The notes: generated from the sequence alone by a model not told the origin. Positions 15,873 to 22,525 are shown, numbered from the stretch's first letter. The stretch is 22,849 nt of DNA from Bacteroidales bacterium (GCA_012514255.1 JAAZAP010000072.1:1-22849), one strand, 5' to 3'. Translations and numbers: made by a program.

Positions 15873-16892
15873 TTAGTTAGTTTTGGTTAACCATACTTCA
15901 TTTTCTTTGATGTAGTAGCTTATACCCGAGGTCTTGTTGATCTTTTCTAGCGCCTCAATAAGGTTGTTGTTGTAGCTGAACATCCCCCTGAACCTCATCT
16001 CTCCGATTGACGCTGGTGTCAGATGAAAGCTGATATTGTAAATTCTCTCAAGCTCGGCAATGATATCATTAAGAGTTGCATCCTTGAAGATCAGTTCTCC
16101 ATTACGCCAGGAGGTGAAGAGCCTTGGATCAACCGTCAGGAGGTCAATCTCGTCATTCATTGCGAAATAGATCAGGCGCTGGTTGGATTTCAGACTGTAT
16201 GACTTCATGGCACCTTCCTTGAACTGAAGCTCTATGGTACCCTCCGACAGCACAACCTCAAATCTCTGAGTCTCCGTGCACGAGCTCACGTTGAAGGCTG
16301 TGCCGGTGACCTTAATATCAGCATACGGAGTTATCACCCTGAAAGGCTTTTTCTCATTGGCTGCCACCTCAAAATAGGCCTCACCGGAGATGGAGACTGT
16401 CCTGGAGCGCCTGTTGAAATCAGCGATGTCATAAGTTGCCGAGGATCCTGCATTAACCCATACCTTTGTTCCGTCAGGCAGGATGCAGCTGCAGATGTTG
16501 CCTGACGGTGCTGCAACCTCACACAGGTTGGGAACATCACTGGAATATGAAGGGCTTCTGTCGAGCAAATAAAAACCCACTGCCAAGCCTATGGGCAATG
16601 CCAGCATCGCTGCAATCTTATAAATAAGCAGACGTCTTCCGGACCTCCTGACCTTTTCTGACAGGTGCCGGCAATACTCTGCCCGTAGCCTGGTCTTGTC
16701 CCCGTCAAGGAGTGATTGCGGAATATGGGTTACGCCTTTCTCCCACGCCTTCCTACTCTCTTCAAAGAGGATGCGCACCTCTTCGGATGATCTCAGCAGT
16801 TCATTCAGTTCTTCCTGCTCTCCGGGTCCTGCATTGCCTGAAACGACCTTGCCTATAAGGATATCTATATGATTCTTTGTCTTCACTGTCAT
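15873..16892 (-). CDS. FecR family anti-sigma factor
   Basis: A 339-residue inner-membrane anti-sigma factor controlling the adjacent ECF sigma. A cytoplasmic sigma-binding N-terminus (1-85) is followed by a single membrane span (about 89-109, LIYKIAAMLALPIGLAVGFYLL). The periplasmic FecR domain (about 125-225) has CSCILPDGTKVWVNAGSSATYD, SISGEAYFEVAANEKKPFRVITP and VTGTAFNV. The C-terminal DUF4974/STN-like domain (about 270-339) has FKDATLNDIIAELERIYNISF. The periplasmic part is expected to receive the signal from the SusC STN domain. It begins 87 bases after the sigma stop, consistent with one transcript, and is followed by a 156-base gap before SusC. Confidence 0.96.
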   Translation of the reverse strand: MTVKTKNHIDILIGKVVSGNAGPGEQEELNELLRSSEEVRILFEESRKAWEKGVTHIPQSLLDGDKTRLRAEYCRHLSEKVRRSGRRLLIYKIAAMLALPIGLAVGFYLLDRSPSYSSDVPNLCEVAAPSGNICSCILPDGTKVWVNAGSSATYDIADFNRRSRTVSISGEAYFEVAANEKKPFRVITPYADIKVTGTAFNVSSCTETQRFEVVLSEGTIELQFKEGAMKSYSLKSNQRLIYFAMNDEIDLLTVDPRLFTSWRNGELIFKDATLNDIIAELERIYNISFHLTPASIGEMRFRGMFSYNNNLIEALEKINKTSGISYYIKENEVWLTKTN

Positions 16893-16979
16893 TATTGTTA
16901 CAGCCTTAAGACGAAAAAATGAAGGGTGACCCTGTAATGGGAGCAGAATAAATTTTTGATCGGTCAGGACGCGGTAGGA

Positions 16980-17513
16980 TTACCTCTCTGTCAACTCCCG
17001 GCGAAGCCTCTTAAGCGCGATACCCATCTGCATCTCTACCGTTTTGACGGAGATGTCAAGCTGTCTGGCGATCTCGGAATATTTCAGATTCATTGATCGG
17101 CAGAGAATGAATATTTCGCGGCACCGGGGAGGCAGGTTGTCAATTGCCCTGCTTATGCACTCCGTCAACTCAGCCTCTTCAATAAGATCCCTGAAGGGAA
17201 CGGATGCTTCAGCAGCAGTTATGGCACTGAGCTCCTCATTTTTTCTGCTCCTGCGAAGTATATCGATGCACCTGTTCTTAACCGAGTGATAGAGGTACGA
17301 CTTTACCGATATTTCTACCTTTATGCGGTCACGCTTTTGCCATATATCTACGAAAAGCTGCTGTACCATTGACCGGACCTGATCAGTATCCTTCAGGTAT
17401 GAGGCGGCGAACTGGCAAAGAGGTGCATAGTATGTATTGAAGAGACTGCTGAATGCATTCTCGTCCCCGTTCTTAATCCGCTGAAATATGGAAGGGTCCG
17501 ATATGCTGGTCAT
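16980..17513 (-). CDS. ECF RNA polymerase sigma-70 factor (FecI-like, PUL-associated)
   Basis: A 177-residue extracytoplasmic-function sigma factor. Region 2 spans about 22-90 (FSSLFNTYYAPLCQFAASYLKD, VQQLFVDIWQKRDRI, SYLYHSVKNRCIDILRR), and region 4 spans about 120-172 (IDNLPPRCREIFILCR, YSEIARQLDISVKTVEMQMGIALKRL) with the helix-turn-helix contacting the -35 element. In such loci it is held by FecR until SusC senses its substrate, then transcribes susCD. It is the first gene of the PUL; no closely spaced gene is upstream. The ATG at 17513 is preceded on the minus strand by TATTTTGTT, a partial -7 match. Confidence 0.96.
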   Translation of the reverse strand: MTSISDPSIFQRIKNGDENAFSSLFNTYYAPLCQFAASYLKDTDQVRSMVQQLFVDIWQKRDRIKVEISVKSYLYHSVKNRCIDILRRSRKNEELSAITAAEASVPFRDLIEEAELTECISRAIDNLPPRCREIFILCRSMNLKYSEIARQLDISVKTVEMQMGIALKRLRRELTER

Positions 17514-17541
17514 CGCACTGTCTGAAGGTTAACAAAATAGC

Positions 17542-17592
17542 ACCACCGTGCAGACGGATGATCAATTATTGATCCGGGTCTGCCCTGGTGGT
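17542..17592. terminator. long imperfect hairpin between the ICMT gene and the sigma gene
   Basis: ACCACC (17542-17547) pairs with GGTGGT (17587-17592), then GCAGAC with GTCTGC, and inside these GATCAA (17560-17565) with TTGATC (17569-17574) around a 3-base loop. On the minus strand the stem is followed by GCTATTTTGTTAAC. It sits about 180 bases after the ICMT stop and 28 bases before the sigma start codon, so it can end read-through from the upstream operon or shape the 5' end of the sigma message. Confidence 0.55.
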
Positions 17593-17774
17593 TTTCTGAT
17601 TGAGTACCGAACTGCATTACGGTCAGGCTGAAAAAGCGCATTTGTACAAAGAAATGATTTTCCCGGATATTTTTCAAGACCCTTAGTCAGAAAACGGTCT
17701 TATTGATTTGCTCCTGCTGTTCGGTCATGAGATAATATGATTACGCGTGAATAATTCTATTCTCTCAATAACAT

Positions 17775-18308
17775 TTACAGATATCTTCTGACATTTTTCA
17801 TGTAAGCGATGTATGCCTCGCCGAAGGTCTCCCTGCACCACCGCTCCTCTGAAAGGATCATGAAGTGAACGGAGATCTGGAAAATCAGCAGGACTGCCAG
17901 AAGCAGCCACGACCGGGTCAGCATGCATGCGCCCAGGAAGTATAAAAAGAAGGCAACATACATCGGATTGCGCGAGACGGTGTACAATCCTGACCGGTTT
18001 ATGCCGCTGGCGTCGGGCCTGGCAAAATGAATGATGCTAATGCCATATAGCACCAGGGCAGTAAGGGAGAGTCCGATGCCGGCTATTCCCATGAAGCCGG
18101 TCAGCTTTATCGTCAGGAAGACCGGAATAACCAGAAGCAGCAGGGTGGTTCCGATATTTACCCAGTAAGCCGGCTTCTCGAGACCCTGCGTGGGAGGGAA
18201 GAATGCCGCCCTCTTTACGGCCTCCCTTTTCAGCAGTGCGGTCAGGATGTATCTGGTTGCCAGAACGGGTACAACAATCAGCAGGCCGGTAACAATAGTT
18301 GATTCCAT
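17775..18308 (-). CDS. isoprenylcysteine carboxyl methyltransferase-type membrane protein (ICMT/PEMT family)
   Basis: A 177-residue integral membrane methyltransferase-like protein with about five hydrophobic segments (at 3-25, 48-68, 71-93, 117-134 and 135-152). The family signature lies in the C-terminal half: NRSGLYTVSRNPMY (residues 104-117) and EERWCRETFGEAYIAYMKNVRRYL (154-177), the SAM-binding and lipid-proximal parts of the ICMT/phospholipid methyltransferase fold. Bacterial members methylate unidentified small lipophilic substrates; prenyl-cysteine is unlikely. It starts 2 bases after the small lipoprotein stop, so translation is likely coupled, and is the last gene of the string running from 21036. 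Confidence 0.88.
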   Translation of the reverse strand: MESTIVTGLLIVVPVLATRYILTALLKREAVKRAAFFPPTQGLEKPAYWVNIGTTLLLLVIPVFLTIKLTGFMGIAGIGLSLTALVLYGISIIHFARPDASGINRSGLYTVSRNPMYVAFFLYFLGACMLTRSWLLLAVLLIFQISVHFMILSEERWCRETFGEAYIAYMKNVRRYL

Positions 18309-18310
18309 TT

Positions 18311-18517
18311 TTATCTGTCAGGAATGGTTATATCTTCCCCGGGTGAGGTACATGATTCCGGCCGGTCACTCTCTTCAGTCCATTCATACTGGTCATATGT
18401 CCCGTCTTTGAGCTGTTTGACGAACTCCGTGACGTCAGGGTTGCTGACATCAAATCTGCCTCTCTCACACCCAAGGCACATCACGGACAACAGGCAAACA
18501 GTGACCAGGGTTTTCAT
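18311..18517 (-). CDS. very small lipoprotein of unknown function
   Basis: A 68-residue protein with a clear lipoprotein signal (MKTLVTVCLLSVMCLGC, Cys17), leaving a mature chain of about 52 residues. The segment after the cysteine, FDVSNPDVTEFVKQLKDGTYDQYE, recalls the N-terminus of longer Bacteroidota surface lipoproteins that begin NPDV..FV..LK...Y; those continue for well over 100 residues, so this could be a shortened relative. The acidic, Pro-rich tail ends at 18311, two bases before the ICMT gene. Function unknown; translational coupling to the ICMT gene suggests a shared role. Confidence 0.7.
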   Translation of the reverse strand: MKTLVTVCLLSVMCLGCERGRFDVSNPDVTEFVKQLKDGTYDQYEWTEESDRPESCTSPGEDITIPDR

Positions 18518-18566
18518 AGTCTGTCTTTAAAGATTGAGATATACAAGTTTACTGAGTTTCCACAAT

Positions 18567-18989
18567 TTACATGCCAGCTTGAAGCTCCTCCCTGATCCGG
18601 TTTATCTGTGCCTCCCGGGCAAATGAGAATGTTCTGTCACGAAGGTTGCAGATCTCATAGAGTTGCAGCGCTTTCTCAAGCAGGGCGAAGGAGGCCGGCG
18701 GTGCGGAGGTCATCCCGATGTCGGCCAGGGTCCGGGCCAGCAGCTCGATATTCTCCACATTGAAGCCCTTCTGACCGGCAAGGTATGCATCCGTTTCTGT
18801 CGCATCCAGTGCAAGAATCTCATCGAGGTCAATGAATGCTTCGCTCAGCATCATCTCTTTCAGTGCTTCCGCCTGGTTATTCACTGAGATTGCCGGTTGA
18901 TCAGTTCCGCCAAAGAGTTTTTGCCGGATAGCCCTGATCATATCTCCGATCTTTTCAATCTCGCGAAGCAGATAATCCTTCTGTTCCAT
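18567..18989 (-). CDS. small helical protein of unknown function, copy B (paralogue of 2597-3037)
   Basis: A 140-residue cytoplasmic protein without signal peptide. It aligns end to end with copy A without internal gaps: MEQKDYLLREIEKIG at the start, KLFGGTDQPAISV, and ENIELLARTLADIGMTSAPPASFALLEKALQLYEICNLRDRT, which is almost unchanged. The C-terminus is six residues shorter. By eye about three quarters of residues are identical. The gene lies 33 bases after the LCMT-type methyltransferase and 49 before the small lipoprotein, a different neighbourhood from copy A, so no common partner is evident. The ALLEKALQLYEI helix suggests a protein-interaction role; this is speculative. Confidence 0.85.
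   Translation of the reverse strand: MEQKDYLLREIEKIGDMIRAIRQKLFGGTDQPAISVNNQAEALKEMMLSEAFIDLDEILALDATETDAYLAGQKGFNVENIELLARTLADIGMTSAPPASFALLEKALQLYEICNLRDRTFSFAREAQINRIREELQAGM
18620..18740 (-). repeat. 121-bp near-identical block shared with 2668-2788
   Basis: Partner of the block at 2668-2788: about 117 of 121 positions agree by manual alignment, all in one register. It encodes the C-terminal helices of copy B. The sharp drop in identity toward the gene start argues for local gene conversion between the two loci about 16 kb apart. Confidence 0.8.
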
Positions 18990-19022
18990 ATGTCAGTTCA
19001 ATATTTGTCCCGAATGTTTTTC

Positions 19023-19841
19023 TCATTCTATCCTTATGTGCGCCAGTGACATTATCTTCATTGCATCCGAGACACTCATACCAATCCTCTTAACAAGGGG
19101 GTACCTCTTTTTGTGTTCCCTGAACATCGGAACTGATTCCAGGACATGGATATTTCTATCCCAGCTCTCGATCTCGTGTATATCGTCAATACCCCATTTC
19201 AGATATGAGGAGCTCTCCATCCCGCCCCTGTCGAGGACCATCCTGTTTGCCATCCTTATTCCTCTGCAGGAACTGTAGTCGATCACTATCTCTGCTCCCG
19301 GAAGGAAGCTGTGTATATCACTGAACAGCTTCTTAATCTCTGACTCTTCGAAGTAATAGATGACTCCTGCAATGAGGAGCATAACTCCGTTATTGTTTTT
19401 GACAGTCCTGTACCAACCTGAATCAAACACTGATCCTGCAATACATCTGCTTCGTTCCTGTTCGGGTAGATATTGTTTTCGCAGAGCGATGGCATCTGGC
19501 AGATCAAGATCGATCCACTCTATCCTGCCGTTATCCACCCTATGAAACGTGGTGTCAAGTCCGCATCCGATGTTGACGACTGTAGCATCCGGGTGTTCCC
19601 CGATAAATGCTTTTATCTTTTCATCGAACCAGATGCTCCTGGCGATCCAGGATGCCTGGCTTATCATACTCAGCTTCGAAGCAATGCGACTGAAATCATA
19701 CGGAATTGATTTCATAATCGTTACCGCCTGATTGTCAGTCAGAAGCGGTTTTGGCTTAAGTGTCTCGACTGCCCTGCCCCACAATGGCAGTAGCAAGGTC
19801 TTCTGCACACTTCCAAGTTCGATGTTTTCTTCCATGCTCAT
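19023..19841 (-). CDS. LCMT/TcmP-type class I SAM-dependent O-methyltransferase
   Basis: A 272-residue methyltransferase of the leucine-carboxyl-methyltransferase superfamily, which in bacteria includes TcmP-like polyketide O-methyltransferases. Signature segments: YDFSRIASKLSMISQASWIARSIWFDE (about 48-74), the SAM loop VVNIGCGLDTTFHRV (88-102), the acidic strand IEWIDLDLPDAIALRKQYLP (107-126) and VIYYFEESEIKKLF. The substrate is probably a carboxylate or hydroxyl on a small molecule, but no biosynthetic genes are adjacent. Start at 19841, with an ATG two codons later also possible. It lies between the GNAT gene (149-base gap, so it may have its own promoter) and copy B (33-base gap). Confidence 0.88.
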   Translation of the reverse strand: MSMEENIELGSVQKTLLLPLWGRAVETLKPKPLLTDNQAVTIMKSIPYDFSRIASKLSMISQASWIARSIWFDEKIKAFIGEHPDATVVNIGCGLDTTFHRVDNGRIEWIDLDLPDAIALRKQYLPEQERSRCIAGSVFDSGWYRTVKNNNGVMLLIAGVIYYFEESEIKKLFSDIHSFLPGAEIVIDYSSCRGIRMANRMVLDRGGMESSSYLKWGIDDIHEIESWDRNIHVLESVPMFREHKKRYPLVKRIGMSVSDAMKIMSLAHIRIE

Positions 19842-19990
19842 TGTGCTAATGATGTGATTATAATGCGGTTCAACTATCCGGTGAGACTTTTTTTCGCTTC
19901 AATTGTACCGCAGCCCTGGTCTCACTGATGTCACGGATACAGCATATCTTTATCCTTGTAATCATAAGTTCCGCTTATATTTTCTTTCTG

Positions 19991-20503
19991 CTATAGTTGT
20001 CTGAGCATGGTCATTGATTCATCATGACGGGCGTAATCGACAAATCCGAACTTCCTGTAAAGGCGGTAAGCATAGTTCGCCAGATCAACGCTTAACGAGA
20101 CCTGGGCATAACCCGCGGAGGCAAGCCGGTTCAACATCTCAGTGAGAAGTCCTGTGCCAATACCCCTGCGACGGTATGGTTCAAGCACCGCCATGCTCAG
20201 TTCGGGGGTGGCTGTATCAATGAAGCCGTATCCTTTCACCGGACCCGTAAACAGTCGTGTCCATATCACGCCGGCAATTTTACCATCTGTCTCTGCAACG
20301 AGGCACAGATCACCCTCCCTTCCAAAATTCTCAATGTAAACAATGATTTCCGGCAGCTCAATGATGTCAAAAGGTGGTTTTTCTGCTCCGGGAGGAACGA
20401 AAATAGCATTGTAAAGCATCGTTCTTAGAATGTCTATCTCTGACGATCTCAGTTCTCTGATGAGCCATTCCTGATCATGTCCTCTTCCTGACGGCAGATA
20501 CAT
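19991..20503 (-). CDS. GNAT family N-acetyltransferase
   Basis: A 170-residue acetyl-CoA-dependent acyltransferase. The GNAT core is visible: LCLVAETDGKIAGVIWTRL (beta 2-4), ELSMAVLEPYRRRGIGTGLLTEML with the pyrophosphate loop RRRGIGTG at 121-128, and the C-terminal ANYAYRLYRKFGFVDYARHDESMTML. The acceptor is unknown; GNATs act on proteins, aminoglycosides, polyamines and amino acids. It starts 26 bases after the stop of the OmpW-sized membrane protein gene, so the two are probably cotranscribed. The start at 20503 gives a full-length domain. Confidence 0.93.
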   Translation of the reverse strand: MYLPSGRGHDQEWLIRELRSSEIDILRTMLYNAIFVPPGAEKPPFDIIELPEIIVYIENFGREGDLCLVAETDGKIAGVIWTRLFTGPVKGYGFIDTATPELSMAVLEPYRRRGIGTGLLTEMLNRLASAGYAQVSLSVDLANYAYRLYRKFGFVDYARHDESMTMLRQL

Positions 20504-20529
20504 ATTCTGTGATGTTATTCTGCTCCGGC

Positions 20530-21036
20530 TTACTTTCTATTTCTAACGGGAAAGTCATATTCAATTCCGTAATTGGGCAGTGTCAGCCAGCGGGTCTCCC
20601 CGGTGTCGATGGCCGGACCGGTCACCACCCCCAGGCGGAAGGTGAGGGCGGAGTTGTTCCGCAACCTCCAGGAGAGGCCGGCACCACCTCCCAGGCCCAG
20701 TGAGAACATGGGTGAGGTGACCTCTATGTAGTTGTCGAGCAGCCCGAGATTGAGGTGCAGTCCAAGGGGTTTCTTAGGGTCTGTAAGCCGGTATGATCCG
20801 AAGAGGTTCCATGACATCAGGCTGGGACCCGGCATGTAGAACCCGGCCGAACCCTGCAGGGTATATCTCTCCGTGAAATCCTTCTTTATACCGATCTTCA
20901 GCGCCGGGGCTAATCCGTCTACGGCTGCGAAAAACCTTATCCCCGGCTGCTGCGGGAAGCAGTCAGTGGCCGCCAGGGCCATCAGTACAATTAGTGTTAT
21001 CTGCAGTAGTCTGCGCTTCATACAGAAGTGTTTCAT
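20530..21036 (-). CDS. putative outer-membrane beta-barrel protein
   Basis: A 168-residue exported protein with a signal peptide (LLQITLIVLMALAATDC, cleavage probably near DCFPQQ), followed by alternating hydrophobic/polar stretches: GIRFFAAVDGLAPALKIGIKKDF, YTLQGSAGFYMP, LGLHLNLGLLDNYIEV and FSLGLGGGAGLSWRL. These resemble transmembrane beta strands of a small 8-strand barrel. It ends EYDFPVRNRK without the classical terminal aromatic residue, so the barrel assignment is tentative. An in-frame ATG at 21021 is the alternative start. It is the first gene of the minus-strand string leading to the GNAT gene, and its upstream region is shared with the divergent peroxidase gene. Confidence 0.7.
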   Translation of the reverse strand: MKHFCMKRRLLQITLIVLMALAATDCFPQQPGIRFFAAVDGLAPALKIGIKKDFTERYTLQGSAGFYMPGPSLMSWNLFGSYRLTDPKKPLGLHLNLGLLDNYIEVTSPMFSLGLGGGAGLSWRLRNNSALTFRLGVVTGPAIDTGETRWLTLPNYGIEYDFPVRNRK

Positions 21037-21206
21037 GTAAAAGTTTATACCTGATCATAAAGATAATATTATGTTTTGTAAGTGTGTGGCCTGCTATCCC
21101 CTTCTTCGTATAGGGTGCTGATTTTAAATCTTTATGTAATGCTGATGAGGACAGTAATTATCACAAGGGCAGGGAACCAATGAAAAAAAACAGGAAAAAA
21201 AGTAAA

Positions 21207-21222
21207 ATATCGCTTGCGATAT
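21207..21222. promoter_or_regulatory. operator 1: perfect palindrome on the -33 of the peroxidase promoter
   Basis: ATATCG-CTTG-CGATAT is a perfect inverted repeat apart from the 4-base spacer. The -33 TTG of the peroxidase promoter (21214-21216) lies inside its spacer, so bound protein would block RNA polymerase. The shape and 16-bp size fit a MarR/OhrR dimer site; the regulator gene is 720 bases downstream. Confidence 0.65.
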
Positions 21223-21242
21223 AAAAATATTGATTATATTTG
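21214..21242 (+). promoter_or_regulatory. promoter of the glutathione peroxidase gene
   Basis: TTG (21214-21216), an 18-base spacer and TATATTTG (21235-21242) form a Bacteroidota consensus promoter. The predicted start is near 21249, giving a leader of about 88 bases. The promoter is flanked and overlapped by two matching palindromes. Confidence 0.75.
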
Positions 21243-21257
21243 CATCGTGTACGATAT
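21242..21257. promoter_or_regulatory. operator 2: second palindrome over the peroxidase transcription start
   Basis: The core ATCG-TGTA-CGAT (21244-21255) with flanking AT repeats the layout of operator 1, 35 bp away centre to centre. It covers the predicted transcription start. Its right arm also begins a further ACGAT-ATA-ATCGT repeat (21251-21263), so the site may hold more than one dimer. Confidence 0.6.
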
Positions 21258-21336
21258 AATCGTGACAGATATAAAAAGTCAGATACTGAGTGCGCGAAAG
21301 TAGCAACCAAATCAACAAACAAAAAAACAGGATATC

Positions 21337-21825
21337 ATGGAAAAGAATTTCTACCAATTCAAAGCGAAGAGTCTCCAGGGAAAGGAGACAGGTATGGAAG
21401 AGTACAGGGGCAAGGCTGTGCTTGTCGTAAACACTGCCAGCAAATGCGGGCTGACACCTCAGTATGAGGGTTTGCAGAAACTGTATGAAGAGTATGAGGA
21501 CAAGGGGCTGGTCATCCTTGGATTTCCCAGCAACCAGTTTGCGAATCAGGAGCCGGGGAATGAGAAGTCGATAGCGGAAGGATGCCTGGTGAATTACGGT
21601 GTCACCTTCCCGATGTTCTCCAAGGTTGACGTCAACGGAGAGACTGCTCACCCGCTCTTTAAATACCTGACAAACGAGCTGAGGGGCACTTTAGGCAGGA
21701 AGGTGAAATGGAATTTTACCAAATTCCTGGTTGACAGGAACGGCAAACCGGTGAAGAGGTTTTCACCCACGACAAAGCCTGAACAGCTTAAGGGAAGTAT
21801 CGAAAAGGTGCTGAAGGCTCAGTAA
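21337..21825 (+). CDS. gpx: glutathione peroxidase family thiol peroxidase (Cys type)
   Basis: A 162-residue thioredoxin-fold peroxidase reducing H2O2 or organic hydroperoxides in the cytoplasm. The catalytic tetrad is visible: C37 (NTASKCGLTPQYEGLQ), Q67 (FPSNQF), W125 and N126 (WNFTKFL). C83 in AEGCLVNYGVTFPMF is placed like the resolving cysteine of thioredoxin-dependent bacterial Gpx proteins, so thioredoxin is the likelier reductant than glutathione; no selenocysteine is used. The length is typical. It has its own promoter with two operators and is followed by a hairpin at 21833-21861 and the OhrR-like regulator in the same orientation. Confidence 0.96.
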   Translation: MEKNFYQFKAKSLQGKETGMEEYRGKAVLVVNTASKCGLTPQYEGLQKLYEEYEDKGLVILGFPSNQFANQEPGNEKSIAEGCLVNYGVTFPMFSKVDVNGETAHPLFKYLTNELRGTLGRKVKWNFTKFLVDRNGKPVKRFSPTTKPEQLKGSIEKVLKAQ

Positions 21826-21832
21826 GGATGAC

Positions 21833-21861
21833 GGGCTGCCGGATAATTTCCGGGGCAGCCC
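21833..21861 (+). terminator. hairpin after the peroxidase gene
   Basis: GGGCTGCC (21833-21840) pairs with GGCAGCCC (21854-21861), with a further GG/CC pairing inside. It is followed by TGATTAATAAAT rather than a clean T-run, so termination may be partial, allowing some read-through into the regulator gene. Confidence 0.55.
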
Positions 21862-21871
21862 TGATTAATAA

Positions 21872-21887
21872 ATATCGCAGGCGGTTG
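21872..21887. promoter_or_regulatory. operator 3 (degenerate) upstream of the regulator gene
   Basis: ATATCG-CAGG-CGGTTG keeps the left half-site of the peroxidase operators and part of the right. Its centre is 20.5 bp before the first base of the -7 box TAGATTTG at 21900, exactly the distance seen for operator 1 and its -7 box. This suggests weaker autoregulation by the same protein. Confidence 0.45.
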
Positions 21888-21899
21888 AATCACATTTCG

Positions 21900-21907
21900 T
21901 AGATTTG
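21900..21907 (+). promoter_or_regulatory. -7 box of the regulator gene
   Basis: TAGATTTG is a perfect TAnnTTTG match 32 bases before the regulator ATG at 21939. No TTG stands at the normal -33 distance; that position is occupied by operator 3, so the promoter is probably weak. Confidence 0.55.
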
Positions 21908-21938
21908 TGACAATGTTGTTCTTATTAAAACATGCAAG

Positions 21939-22379
21939 ATGGCTTACGAACAACTCAAGCTTAAAAACCAGTTATGTTTCCCGGTCTATGCGGCATCACG
22001 GCTGATAATCCGTGAGTACCAGCCTTTTCTCGATAAGCTGGGGATAACGTATCCGCAGTACCTGGTGCTTATGATACTCTGGGAGGAGGATGGCATGCCG
22101 GTAAACGATATAGCGAAGAAGCTGATACTGAATACCAACACCATCACTCCGTTGCTGAAGAGGATGGAGCAGCAGGGGATCATCAGGCGCAAGCGCTCGG
22201 GGAAGGATGAAAGGAAGGTCATAGTTCATCTTACCCGAAAAGGAGAGAGGCTGCAGGAGGAGTCATCCCTGATACCCGAACAGCTTGCCGGCCGGCTTAC
22301 AGAAGAAGAACTGAAGGTTGATGACCTGATCAGGCTTAAGGAGACCCTCGAGTCTATGATCAGGTCCCTGTCGAAATAA
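21939..22379 (+). CDS. ohrR: OhrR-like MarR family redox-sensing repressor
   Basis: A 146-residue MarR-family dimeric repressor of the organic-hydroperoxide sensor type. C13 in NQLCFPVYAASRLI matches the reactive Cys15 of Bacillus OhrR, and Y27 and Y38 fall at the same two-residue offset as its Y29 and Y40, which stabilise the thiolate. The winged helix is ITYPQYLVLMILWEEDGMPVNDIAKKL, NTNTITPLLKRMEQQGIIRRKR and DERKVIVHLTRKGERL. There is no C-terminal cysteine, so it is a one-Cys OhrR inactivated by mixed disulfide or overoxidation. Its likely target is the adjacent peroxidase promoter. No Ohr peroxidase gene is present in the window, which is the usual partner. Confidence 0.9.
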   Translation: MAYEQLKLKNQLCFPVYAASRLIIREYQPFLDKLGITYPQYLVLMILWEEDGMPVNDIAKKLILNTNTITPLLKRMEQQGIIRRKRSGKDERKVIVHLTRKGERLQEESSLIPEQLAGRLTEEELKVDDLIRLKETLESMIRSLSK

Positions 22380-22525
22380 AGCAGCCGGTTAAGGTCTGTG
22401 GTCCGGCGAAACTGAAATCTCAAATCAGTCTATAACCGGTGGTGTATGCATGTCCGGTAACCTGGGTAAAACCCGTTATCCGAATTCCGGGAACCGGAGC
22501 CGGGAGCAGAGCCAATTAATGATTG

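Larger units (their letters stand above)
5145..17513 (-). other. polysaccharide utilisation locus for an L-arabinofuranose-containing glycan
   Basis: Seven minus-strand genes in order: ECF sigma, FecR anti-sigma, SusC with STN domain, SusD, alpha/beta hydrolase, GH51 and GH127. The regulation is of the sigma/anti-sigma type rather than a hybrid two-component system. No SusE/SusF-like glycan-binding lipoprotein, endo-acting glycanase or sugar permease is present. The two arabinofuranosidase families of opposite anomeric specificity point to an arabinan, arabinogalactan or extensin-like substrate; this is inference from family activities. Confidence 0.8.
21037..21336. other. divergent regulatory region between the membrane protein and peroxidase genes
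   Basis: This 300-base gap carries the peroxidase promoter and two palindromic operators described separately. On the other strand TATCTTTA near 21063-21070 is a one-mismatch -7 candidate for the membrane protein gene, without a clear -33. A 175-codon minus-strand frame overlapping the region (21124-21651) is the shadow of the peroxidase gene extended into it. Confidence 0.5.

Noticed and set aside
21124..21651. 175-codon minus-strand frame over the peroxidase gene
   Set aside because: Antisense shadow of the peroxidase with its catalytic motifs intact on the other strand.
22380..22525. GCCGG/CCGGC and GGGTAAAACCC small inverted repeats as a bidirectional terminator between the regulator and ADP-ribosylglycohydrolase genes
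   Set aside because: The stems are short or bulged and lack a T-run on either strand; not strong enough to annotate.
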